Shown here in pieces: positions 1 through 5,453 of a DNA stretch of 10,386 nt. The position numbers and the translations under genes were made by a program. The notes under the pieces were generated by a model. It was given only the letters and a program-made list of their open reading frames with translations. It was not told the origin of the DNA and ran no database searches. How positions within the stretch are numbered: position 1 is the stretch's first letter; each line of letters starts with the position of its first letter. The stretch is from JBARRO01 sp049644265 (GTDB taxonomy: Bacteria > Bacteroidota > Ignavibacteria > UBA10030): contig JBARRO010000130.1 in the NCBI GenBank assembly GCA_049644265.1, forward strand, positions 1 to 10,386, written 5' to 3'.

Positions 1-554
1 CAATAGCGCTTGCGGACCTTATCGACGGAATTCCCGGGATTACAGATAACATGGACCTCGATGTCTATGTCCTTTGGCACGAGGATGATTTCCCAACTCG
101 CCGGAGACAATCCAGACGCCGATTGAAGGCTCATCCCTTCACGGAAAAAAGCGAACAATCGACCATCATGACTGTTGCCCGACAATCCCGTCGAATGCGC
201 AGACGTCACAATGTTCTCACCGCGAGGTTCATTGCTGCTATTCGATGGAAGTACGGTCTTCCTCTCGAAGGAAACTTCGATCTCCTTATTCCTCAATGGA
301 GACGTAATCGGCACCTCATAATCGAAGCAAAGACCTCGTCACGCGGCAGCGCGGGTCGCTTTCACATACGAACGGCGATCGGACAACTCTATGACTACAG
401 GCACAGTCTTCAGAAGCTTGAACCCAGGAATTATGATCTCGCAATCCTTCTCCCGCGAAAACCGCCCCGTGATATCATGGATTTGTTGCAGACACTTGGG
501 ATTTACATGATCTGGTTTGAACAAGACCAACTGGGAGGTACCGCGAGGTTATGA
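1..554 (+). CDS. PD-(D/E)XK nuclease-like protein, C-terminal part (5' end outside window)
   Basis: The reading frame is open from base 3 through the ATG at 51 to the TGA at 552-554, so the gene starts upstream and only about 183 residues are visible. A restriction-endonuclease-like core can be read: an aspartate in NFDLLI (codon 279-281), then IIEAK with the ExK pair (E at 324-326, K at 330-332), then GQLYDYR, whose glutamine fits motif IV of PD-(D/E)XK enzymes. A basic stretch rich in RRR precedes the core and could contact nucleic acid. The segment after it (DLAILLP, then LLQTLGIYMIWF) looks like the closing strand and helix of the same fold. By family knowledge such domains cut DNA and often form the C-terminus of defence or restriction proteins. 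The missing N-terminus would show what drives or targets it. The unknown gene 632-1339 follows on the same strand after 77 bases. The fold call is fairly secure, the biological role is inference. Confidence 0.7.
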   Translation, partial: IALADLIDGIPGITDNMDLDVYVLWHEDDFPTRRRQSRRRLKAHPFTEKSEQSTIMTVARQSRRMRRRHNVLTARFIAAIRWKYGLPLEGNFDLLIPQWRRNRHLIIEAKTSSRGSAGRFHIRTAIGQLYDYRHSLQKLEPRNYDLAILLPRKPPRDIMDLLQTLGIYMIWFEQDQLGGTARL

Positions 555-631
555 AGACGTTGGATTGTCTGTGATGCCATACGCATGCCCTGCCACACCC
601 GAAATTGCTGACTTCAGATAGACACTGATCT

Positions 632-1339
632 ATGGAGTCCTTCACGCAGGAAAGGGCAGTTCGCAGCTATCTACACCTGATGCACGAACTCGCGATACGT
701 CTGGATCTCGTTGCGGCTGCGTGCGAGGGAAGGCTAAATTTGACACCGCCTTATGCTCGGGAATATTGCTATCTACAGTTTCGGCGGATTTGTGAACTTC
801 TCGCCCTCGGTTGCCTGCAACTCCACGGCGACCTTCCGGCTGCTCAGTCCAATGCAGCAAAGAAAGAGTGGCATGCCGAAAGAATAATGAGGCTGTTGCA
901 GAGAAACCATCCACATGCGTTTCCGCAAAGTCTCATTCGCACAAAAACTGCGGATGGCTGGAGTCTTCAGGCCAATTCAAAGCCCAACGCCCTCACGTAC
1001 CCTGAGTTCAACACACTCTATAGTAAGTGCGGCGAAGTCCTCCATAGGGGAACAATTCGCACCATTGATTCCGCTGCGCACCTAGAAAAGTCCGATTACG
1101 ACGAAGTCGTCGCTTGGACGCGAAAACTCATCGACCTGCTGAACGAACATTTGGTCGCGAGGGCAGACGCCAAGGGTCTCTATGATATTTCACTCAGAAC
1201 AGATTCTGGCGGCCCCGCGTGTAGCGTCTTCACTGGCTTCTCCCAAGGTGCCGTCCAAGTCGCCACGTACGACCTCAATGTGGGCAAAGGCGGGCAAGCC
1301 AGCGATCCAAGCGCCACAGACCGACGAGGGAAGCTGTGA
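632..1339 (+). CDS. Conserved-looking protein of unknown function
   Basis: This is a 235-residue soluble protein with no signal peptide or membrane segment. An in-frame TGA at 626-628 means the ATG at 632 is the first possible start. No convincing Shine-Dalgarno site precedes it, which is common in Bacteroidota. The N-terminal half is predicted helical and contains FRRICELLALGCLQLHGD (about residues 50-67) followed by a region with KKEWHAERIMRLLQ. A second block, YPEFNTLYSKCGEVLHRG (about 123-140), has the look of a conserved helix ending in an HRG motif. The last 40 residues are rich in Gly, Ser and Asp and look poorly structured. I do not recognise an enzyme active site. The gene lies between two nuclease-like genes on the same strand, so a defence or partner role is possible. 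That is guilt by association only. Confidence 0.65.
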   Translation: MESFTQERAVRSYLHLMHELAIRLDLVAAACEGRLNLTPPYAREYCYLQFRRICELLALGCLQLHGDLPAAQSNAAKKEWHAERIMRLLQRNHPHAFPQSLIRTKTADGWSLQANSKPNALTYPEFNTLYSKCGEVLHRGTIRTIDSAAHLEKSDYDEVVAWTRKLIDLLNEHLVARADAKGLYDISLRTDSGGPACSVFTGFSQGAVQVATYDLNVGKGGQASDPSATDRRGKL

Positions 1340-1356
1340 ATCCAATTTCGTTGAGG

Positions 1357-1619
1357 ATGTTTCATGAAATCGATCCTCCTGGGAGGGTGGCGGGGGGAAT
1401 GGCAGTAGCGATTGCTCCACCCGAGATCGATTTGCGAAAGACTAGACTCTCGCCCGAAGACATGGTTCGATGGGAGCGCGATAGACGAAGAGAATAGCGC
1501 GACATTATTCGCGAACTCCTCCGAATTTCCAAGCCATAGAGTTGGTGCGCGACAAAACATATTCAGAACTGCTTGCCATAACAGGCGTAAAGAGGAATGA
1601 GTACCGACAGACTCTTTGA
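1357..1619 (+). pseudogene. Possible broken small gene between the unknown protein and the 391-residue protein
   Basis: The 257-base gap between the two larger genes is not clearly empty. An ATG at 1357, preceded directly by TTGAGG, opens a 46-codon frame ending at TAG 1495-1497, with LSPEDMVRWERDRRRE at its end. The same frame continues past the TAG as RDIIRELLRISKP to a second TAG at 1537-1539. A neighbouring frame then carries ELVRDKTYSELLAITGVKRN and ends at TGA 1617-1619, inside the next gene. Joined, these pieces read like a charged helical protein with a helix-turn-helix-like end, as if one nonsense change and one frameshift had broken a small DNA-binding or antitoxin-type gene. The alternative is that the 46-residue frame alone is real, or that all of it is chance. 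Confidence 0.2.
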
Positions 1620-2772
1620 AGATTTCCCGCGTCAACACCAGGGATACGCGGATCACATAGAGGGTACGTTTTCCTTCTTGAACAGATCTGCCCGGCCAGC
1701 CGCTGAACGAGTGCGCAATATTCTCAATGAATGGTACACGCGTTACCCAAACGAACAAAAGTCCGAACTTAACAAGAAATTTCATTCTGACTTCTCAGTC
1801 GGATTCTTTGAACTACTTTTACACGAAATTCTCGTGCGTCTCGAACACAGTGTCGATGTTCATCCGGACCTTGGGCCCAACCAACGCAGACATCCAGATT
1901 TCCGAGCCCATACCTCTACCAAAGAGGTTCTCTTTCTCGAAGCGGCTGTTGCCAATGATGAATCCAAAGACGAGAAGGCAAGAAATAAGGTGTTGTCAGT
2001 GCTTTACGATCAAATTACCGAAATGGACCTACCCGACTACTATCTTGACATCGACAGGATCGAGAATCCAAATGGACGTCAGCCCTCGGGGAAGAAAATC
2101 AGGAATTTCATCTCTGGGTGCGTGAAGAATCTTGATTACGAGGCGTTTCTTGCGCTTTCGCAGCTTGGCGCCTTCCGAGATTTGCCGAGATGGACTTACA
2201 AAGAGGACGACATCGAGATTGAGTTTGGAATAATTCCTGTCTCCAAAGAGAGACGAGGCAAAAGTGATCATCGGCCTATCGGCGTATATCCCGGCGGTTT
2301 TCGTTTCGGCGGAAGTGACTTGGCGATTCGAGACAAGATCGCAAAGAAGGCTGGACGGTATGGACAACTCGGAGCCGCGTATGTCATCGCAGTAAACTGT
2401 TTGGGCCGATTCGGCACAAGTAAGCACGAACAAATTCGAGCGTTGTTCGGAGTTGAAGAACCTCTATTTGTTCGTTCCGGCAGCGACTTGAAGTTGAGTG
2501 GAAAAGTCAATGCGGCGTGGTACGGGTCCAAGGGAGCTCAAAACAAGAGAGTGAGCGCACTGCTCTTGACGCCGGTATTCCCTTGGAATCTACCAATTGC
2601 GGAGGTCAATTTGTTTCACAATCCTTGGGCTGATTTCCCTTACGAAGGACCATTGACGCAATTTCCTCAAGTGCTACTTTCTGATAATAGATTGATTTCT
2701 GTCCCTGGGAAGTCGTTTGGATCGATTCTCTCTTTGGAGAACGATTGGCCAGGCGAATTGTTCGAAAATTGA
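1597..2772 (+). CDS. Restriction-endonuclease-fold-like protein of unknown function
   Basis: This is a 391-residue soluble protein. An in-frame TAA at 1588-1590 makes ATG 1597 the earliest start. AGAGGA abuts the ATG with almost no spacer, so initiation may not depend on Shine-Dalgarno pairing. Residues 70-77 (FFELLLHE) form a helix before the core. RRHPDF (97-102) and VLFLEAAVA (111-119) match the order of a PD-(D/E)XK core: acidic D101, then E115 on the next strand. The usual lysine of ExK is alanine here (LEAA), so the site is either altered or inactive. The C-terminal region has VNAAWYG (304-310), RVSALLLTPVFPW (318-330) and LFHNPWADFP (339-348), which look like a second conserved domain. 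From memory, similar proteins occur sporadically in bacteria as uncharacterised genes near mobile or defence loci. The gene ends 85 bases before a convergent minus-strand gene. Confidence 0.65.
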   Translation: MSTDRLFEDFPRQHQGYADHIEGTFSFLNRSARPAAERVRNILNEWYTRYPNEQKSELNKKFHSDFSVGFFELLLHEILVRLEHSVDVHPDLGPNQRRHPDFRAHTSTKEVLFLEAAVANDESKDEKARNKVLSVLYDQITEMDLPDYYLDIDRIENPNGRQPSGKKIRNFISGCVKNLDYEAFLALSQLGAFRDLPRWTYKEDDIEIEFGIIPVSKERRGKSDHRPIGVYPGGFRFGGSDLAIRDKIAKKAGRYGQLGAAYVIAVNCLGRFGTSKHEQIRALFGVEEPLFVRSGSDLKLSGKVNAAWYGSKGAQNKRVSALLLTPVFPWNLPIAEVNLFHNPWADFPYEGPLTQFPQVLLSDNRLISVPGKSFGSILSLENDWPGELFEN

Positions 2773-2831
2773 CTTAGATTCAAGTTGCGGAATCATTAGG
2801 CCAGTTAGGGCAAATGGGACGAATTGTATAG

Positions 2832-2854
2832 AAGCTCTTTGACCATTCGAGCTT
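2832..2854. terminator. Weak hairpin between convergent genes
   Basis: AAGCTC (2832-2837) pairs perfectly with GAGCTT (2849-2854) across an 11-base loop, in the 85-base gap where the plus-strand gene ending at 2772 meets the minus-strand gene ending at 2858. No T-tract follows on either strand, so it is at best a poor bidirectional terminator. Position is the main argument for it. Confidence 0.2.
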
Positions 2855-2857
2855 AGA

Positions 2858-3802
2858 CTATGACCGCCGCCGAAGTGACCGATCTGTAACGCCTAACATT
2901 TGAGCCGCCTTTGATTGGCGGCCAGCGTGTTTCTGGAGAGCTCTCTCGACGATTGCGTTTTCGATGGTACTGATTGATTGACGAAGAGAGAATTCTCGGC
3001 CCTCCTCTATAAAAAGCAGCATTTTCATCACCTCGATTTTCTCTTTCTCCTGCAAGGCAACTCGGTAATCTGGTACGATCAGACTGCGAAGGTAGGCCTT
3101 TAGTTGAGTGACGTTTTCCTCCCATTTCTGGTCTTCCAAGAAATCCGCGAAGGCGGGGTCAAGTCCGTTTGCCGTCAGCAATTCTTGCGTGGATTGAGCC
3201 TTCGGACTCGGGTTTGGGTCGGATTCATTATGGAAAAGGTCGAGGAAGTGGTGGGCCAATAGGGGAATGTCCGGCTTGCGCTTACGAAGTGGAGGAATGT
3301 GGATTGATTTGTAGGCCTTGAGTGCTGCATATAAAGTAGACGTTATGAGGTTGCGTCGATGGAGAATTGTAAGAGGTTGACGAAATGTAAGAATGACGTG
3401 GGCCATGAGGGGTGAGGTCTCTGTTGAGCCGAGCCTTGAGAGTTTGGAGCTCCTGAGGATCTCGGCGAGGGCGTTTTGAAGGAATGGAGTTGCGAAATCA
3501 AGATGTTTGAGAACGACCGTTGTGGAAACCTCCAGAGCACTGCGGCGGGTTGTGGTCAGCTCCGGAGGACCTCCACCCAGGAGGGCCACACGTTGATCCC
3601 GCTCGCTGAGGATACTGAAGTTTATGGTGAGTAACTCTGATGAGTTGAACGAACTATTTGAATGGATGTGAGCGGCTGTGAGTGATTTGCCGACGCCCGT
3701 TTCTCCGACTATAATGACCGGAGTACGGACAGCTGAGAGCTGTGGAATAAGCCCTCGAAGTTTCTTGATTGCGGGACTGCCCCCGATGATTGCGTCCGGC
3801 AT
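2858..3802 (-). CDS. Degenerate sigma-54 activator-like AAA+ protein with Fis-type HTH
   Basis: The 314-residue protein follows the layout of the AAA+ and DNA-binding parts of NtrC-family sigma-54 activators, without a receiver or sensor domain. IIGGSPAIKKLRGLI opens the ATPase domain. Walker A is intact as GETGVGKS (33-40). PPLRKRKPDIPLLAHHFL (170-187) matches the family's PPLRERxEDIPLL block. KHAGRQSKAAQMLGVTDRSL (291-310) is a Fis-type helix-turn-helix. Key parts are missing. There is no GAFTGA loop in the region where it should lie (about 74-90). The Walker B acidic pair is replaced (VVLKHLDF, 96-103). The arginine of the family's LYYRLN is alanine (LYAALK, 157-162). The GNVREL arginine is lost (ENVTQL, 229-234). 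It probably cannot hydrolyse ATP normally or remodel sigma-54 holoenzyme. It may act as a DNA-binding protein that responds to nucleotide, or be decaying. The start at 3802 is the first ATG after an in-frame TAA, has no Shine-Dalgarno site and sits against a heptamer array. It follows the PAS-LuxR gene by 202 bases. Confidence 0.75.
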   Translation of the reverse strand: MPDAIIGGSPAIKKLRGLIPQLSAVRTPVIIVGETGVGKSLTAAHIHSNSSFNSSELLTINFSILSERDQRVALLGGGPPELTTTRRSALEVSTTVVLKHLDFATPFLQNALAEILRSSKLSRLGSTETSPLMAHVILTFRQPLTILHRRNLITSTLYAALKAYKSIHIPPLRKRKPDIPLLAHHFLDLFHNESDPNPSPKAQSTQELLTANGLDPAFADFLEDQKWEENVTQLKAYLRSLIVPDYRVALQEKEKIEVMKMLLFIEEGREFSLRQSISTIENAIVERALQKHAGRQSKAAQMLGVTDRSLRRRS

Positions 3803-3803
3803 G

Positions 3804-3845
3804 GATAGCAGTTAGCTGGTAGCGGTTAGCTGTTAGCTGTAGACG
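3804..3845 (-). repeat. Heptamer array (AGCTAAC-type) abutting a start codon
   Basis: Read on the minus strand, units with a period of exactly seven bases run into the AAA+ gene: AGCTAAC (3832-3838), AGCTAAC (3825-3831), CGCTACC (3818-3824), AGCTAAC (3811-3817) and TGCTATC (3804-3810). A more diverged unit may lie at 3839-3845. The last unit ends one base before the ATG at 3802, where a ribosome binding site would normally be. This resembles the short tandemly repeated repetitive sequences known from cyanobacteria, but the family here is not one I can name. Confidence 0.75.
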
Positions 3846-3909
3846 ATTGGGATGTTTCTGGGGGGAGGACACGGCGCCATGCAGTTTGTGCACGGCTTCA
3901 GAGGGTGGG

Positions 3910-3941
3910 GAAAACTAAGCGGTCAGTTACGGGAAATCAAG
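3910..3941 (-). promoter_or_regulatory. Putative Bacteroidota-type promoter for the AAA+ gene
   Basis: On the minus strand CTTG (3938-3941) is followed after 20 bases by TAGTTTTC (3910-3917). The Bacteroidota primary-sigma consensus is TTTG, about 19-20 bases, then TAnnTTTG. One base differs in each box. A transcript starting near 3903 would have a leader of about 100 bases that includes the heptamer array. This is inference from pattern only. Confidence 0.3.
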
Positions 3942-4004
3942 AAAGGAGATTCTATTGGACTGTCGGATATTTTCGTGGGGTGTCGGAGCAATCTGTGTGG
4001 GAGA

Positions 4005-4697
4005 TTACTCGAACAGTGATGGCTGATCGCCAGGGAATCCGAGTTGAATTGCCCTGGCGACGAGCGCGGGAGTGGTGGTGGCGTGGAGTTTTCGTCGTAG
4101 CCGGGCACGGATGGTGTCGATTGTCTTCTCGCTGCTTCCGACGACGAGGCTGATTTCTTTGAGGGTCTTGCCCTGGATGGTGAGTTGAAGAATGGTGCGT
4201 TGGTTTGGAGTGAGTTCGGCGAGGAATTGTTTAGCCTTGGCGGTGCGCGTGACGTCGCGCTGTCGAATCCAGATTCGATGAAGGAAATTGTCTTCTACAA
4301 TGCCGAATGCATCGTGAAGGAATAGCAGTTCCTGGCCGTTTCTGGTGGTTGTGTGTATCTCGGCGTTCCGGACCGTAAAGCCGGATGAAAGGAATGTTTG
4401 CAGGGTTTTGAGGTTTTGTGGATTGGATCGAGGGATGAGGAAGGGGAATCGAACACCGATGAGTGCAAGGCTTGTCGGATAGCCGGCCATGGCAGCAAAA
4501 GCAGTGTTACAGTCGGCGAGGTATGCGTGCCTGAAGATGTGCTCCTCCTGTTGTGTGACCGGAAGGGTTATAGGAAGGGGGGACTCGAGGGCTGCTACCC
4601 AGAGGCCGTGTTCGGAATGGCGGAAGAACTGTTGGAAGAATTCGAGATGCTTTTGTCGTTCGGTGAGCTCGGGACGTGGTTTGGGCAGACCGGGCAT
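4005..4697 (-). CDS. PAS domain-LuxR family transcriptional regulator
   Basis: This 230-residue cytoplasmic protein has an N-terminal sensor region and a C-terminal DNA-binding domain. Residues about 20-150 read as a PAS domain: FFRHSEHGLWVA at the start, ADCNTAFAAMAGYP in the middle (compare the family's NxAFxxxxGY), and FLHRIWIRQRDVTRT at the end. Residues about 160-220 form a LuxR-type helix-turn-helix: LTPNQRTILQLTIQGKTLKE then VVGSSEKTIDTIRARLRRKL. No receiver-domain aspartate or histidine-kinase motif is seen, so the input is probably a small ligand, redox state or partner protein sensed by PAS. The start is supported by GAGGGGG four to five bases upstream of the ATG. The gene lies 88 bases after the small unknown gene and 202 bases before the degenerate AAA+ gene, all on the minus strand. 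Confidence 0.85.
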   Translation of the reverse strand: MPGLPKPRPELTERQKHLEFFQQFFRHSEHGLWVAALESPLPITLPVTQQEEHIFRHAYLADCNTAFAAMAGYPTSLALIGVRFPFLIPRSNPQNLKTLQTFLSSGFTVRNAEIHTTTRNGQELLFLHDAFGIVEDNFLHRIWIRQRDVTRTAKAKQFLAELTPNQRTILQLTIQGKTLKEISLVVGSSEKTIDTIRARLRRKLHATTTPALVARAIQLGFPGDQPSLFE

Positions 4698-4731
4698 TGT
4701 TCCCCCTCGGGATTGTTGTTGGCCACAAAAG

Positions 4732-4765
4732 GCGCAAAATGCCCAAACTGTGTTTCTTTTTGCGC
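4732..4765 (-). other. Inverted repeat in the spacer before the PAS-LuxR gene
   Basis: GCGCAAAA (4732-4739) and TTTTGCGC (4758-4765) are perfect inverted copies around an 18-base loop. They lie between the stop of the small gene and the start of the PAS-LuxR gene. It could be an operator or a weak processing or termination hairpin. There is no U-tract directly after the stem, so termination is unlikely to be strong. Confidence 0.3.
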
Positions 4766-4785
4766 GCGTAGTATTTCGGTGTGAG

Positions 4786-5016
4786 TTACGTCTTTTCGAT
4801 TATGAATTCAATTGTTGTAGGATTGCTGTTCGTATTGATGCGAGCGAGTTCCCGCTGACCTTTGAGCTTCTTTGTTTGAATGGTGATTATGCCGAGTTCG
4901 ATGACTGCGCGAATGTTGCCGTTTTCATTGAGCAGGATTTCTTTCGAATCTTTCGGAACGGGTAATGGTTTTTTGAACGGAATCGGGGTTCGCTTGTAGT
5001 CTTTGAGAGGATCCAT
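4786..5016 (-). CDS. Small protein of unknown function (76 residues)
   Basis: The frame could begin at a TTG at 5031, but the ATG at 5016 is preferred: AAAGGGA lies four to five bases before it, a good Shine-Dalgarno site. The resulting 76-residue protein starts MDPLKDYKRTPIPF and is lysine- and proline-rich at the N-terminus. A likely beta-strand region follows (IRAVIELGIITIQTKK), then a polar end with IEFIIEKT. There is no signal peptide, membrane helix or cysteine cluster. I do not recognise the family. Its leader carries a terminator-like hairpin, an AGAGWCC repeat array and segments complementary to its ribosome binding site, so expression looks regulated at the RNA level. It is the first gene of the minus-strand group that includes the PAS-LuxR and AAA+ genes. 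Codon pattern and ribosome binding site favour a real gene, function is unknown. Confidence 0.55.
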   Translation of the reverse strand: MDPLKDYKRTPIPFKKPLPVPKDSKEILLNENGNIRAVIELGIITIQTKKLKGQRELARINTNSNPTTIEFIIEKT

Positions 5017-5043
5017 GGAGTCCCTTTGCAAGTTGGGAGAAAC

Positions 5044-5094
5044 AAAAAAGACCTAAACCGCCAGCAAAGATGCTTGCTGCACGAAGTTAGGTCT
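5044..5094 (-). terminator. Nested hairpin with U-tract: attenuator or small-RNA terminator
   Basis: On the minus strand AGACCTAA (5087-5094) pairs with TTAGGTCT (5049-5056). Inside it CAGCAA (5074-5079) pairs with TTGCTG (5062-5067) over a six-base loop. The two stems are separated by an asymmetric internal loop (seven bases on one side, five on the other). Six Ts follow at once (5044-5049). This is the form of an intrinsic terminator on the minus strand only, since the plus strand has no T-tract. It lies 27 bases upstream of a start codon, so it either attenuates the small gene or ends a short RNA of about 90 bases starting near 5137. Confidence 0.55.
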
Positions 5095-5123
5095 CTTGGA
5101 CTCTACGGTCTCTGGGACTCTAG
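5090..5123 (-). repeat. Four-copy AGAGWCC array (two 17-base direct repeats)
   Basis: On the plus strand GGTCTCTTGGACTCTAC (5090-5106) is followed directly by GGTCTCTGGGACTCTAG (5107-5123), with 15 of 17 bases equal. Seen more finely on the minus strand it is AGAGWCC four times with spacers of one, two and one base. The last copy overlaps the outer arm of the hairpin 5044-5094, and two copies contain the segments complementary to the downstream ribosome binding site. Confidence 0.75.
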
Positions 5124-5141
5124 GGTGCTATTTACTCAAGA

Positions 5142-5173
5142 CGAATATAGTCAGAGGTAGAGGTAAAAACAAA
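5142..5173 (-). promoter_or_regulatory. Putative Bacteroidota-type promoter for the small-gene leader
   Basis: On the minus strand a perfect TTTG (5170-5173) is followed after 20 bases by TATATTCG (5142-5149), matching the TAnnTTTG consensus except for one base. Transcription would start near 5137 and enter the repeat array and hairpin. The spacing equals that of the proposed promoter at 3910-3941. Confidence 0.4.
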
Positions 5174-5189
5174 TACGTAAACGCGTATT
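5172..5189. promoter_or_regulatory. Palindrome overlapping the proposed -33 box
   Basis: AATACG (5172-5177) and CGTATT (5184-5189) are perfect inverted copies six bases apart, so the centres of the half-sites are about 12 bases apart. The left half overlaps the TTTG box of the promoter at 5142-5173, where a bound regulator would block or help RNA polymerase. The PAS-LuxR protein encoded downstream is one candidate binder, by position only. Confidence 0.3.
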
Positions 5190-5190
5190 A

Positions 5191-5300
5191 ATTTGGAGGT
5201 AGGTGGGTTAGGAGAGTGGAACGGCGCAACGGAGAAATGGAAGGATGGGGAGAAATAAGCTGCAGTGGAGCAACGGTGCAAGGGAGAGGTGGAGAAAAGG
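5191..5300. repeat. Purine-rich degenerate repeat with about 8-base period
   Basis: About 110 bases of the plus strand are almost pyrimidine-poor. They are built of loosely repeating units of about eight bases, such as GCAACGGA, GAAATGGA, GTGGAGCA, ACGGTGCA and GTGGAGAA. The stretch lies between the proposed promoter of the small gene and the terminator of the T9SS cargo gene. Frames across it give low-complexity peptides, so it is not coding. Confidence 0.5.
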
Positions 5301-5333
5301 AAAAACCCAGGCGTTGGGGGCGCGCCTGGGTTT
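5301..5333 (-). terminator. Intrinsic terminator of the repeat-protein cargo gene
   Basis: On the minus strand AAACCCAGGCG (5323-5333) pairs perfectly with CGCCTGGGTTT (5303-5313) across a nine-base loop, an 11 bp GC-rich stem whose descending arm ends in five Ts (5301-5305). It lies about 190 bases past the stop of the cargo gene at 5525, implying a long 3' untranslated region. The plus strand has only three Ts, so direction is minus. Confidence 0.7.
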
Positions 5334-5453
5334 GGTAGACTTGAATTGTGCTAAGATAAAGATTTACAGCCAAGAAATCAAAGTTAGGACCTGTAAGAGC
5401 AGAAAACTTCCCACCTCTGATCCATCTAGAAACCGTGTGAAATTGGAGCATAC

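Larger units (their letters stand above)
5017..5137 (-). promoter_or_regulatory. Structured leader with complementarity to the ribosome binding site
   Basis: This is the proposed untranslated leader of the small gene, from the predicted transcription start near 5137 to the ATG at 5016. On the minus strand GGGACTC (5018-5024) overlaps the Shine-Dalgarno region. GAGTCCC, its exact complement, occurs at 5114-5120, and a six-base version, GAGTCC, at 5098-5103. Between these sites and the ribosome binding site lies the terminator-like hairpin 5044-5094. The pieces allow two exclusive states, one with the ribosome binding site masked and one with it free. No known riboswitch class is recognised in it. 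Confidence 0.4.

Noticed and set aside
632..1339. HEPN ribonuclease domain in the unknown protein
   Set aside because: The block ending in HRG looked promising, but no arginine lies four to six residues before that histidine as the RxxxxH motif requires.
1180..1785. Minus-strand frame of 201 codons
   Set aside because: It overlaps the ends of two plus-strand genes, has no family features, and its composition looks like an antisense shadow. Its coverage of the gap 1340-1596 was considered and not found convincing.
5049..5094. Integron attC site
   Set aside because: GTTAGGT and ACCTAA arms resemble attC core sites, but one arm carries an extra base, the element is shorter than usual attC sites, and there is no integrase or cassette array. 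A U-tract makes a terminator the simpler reading.
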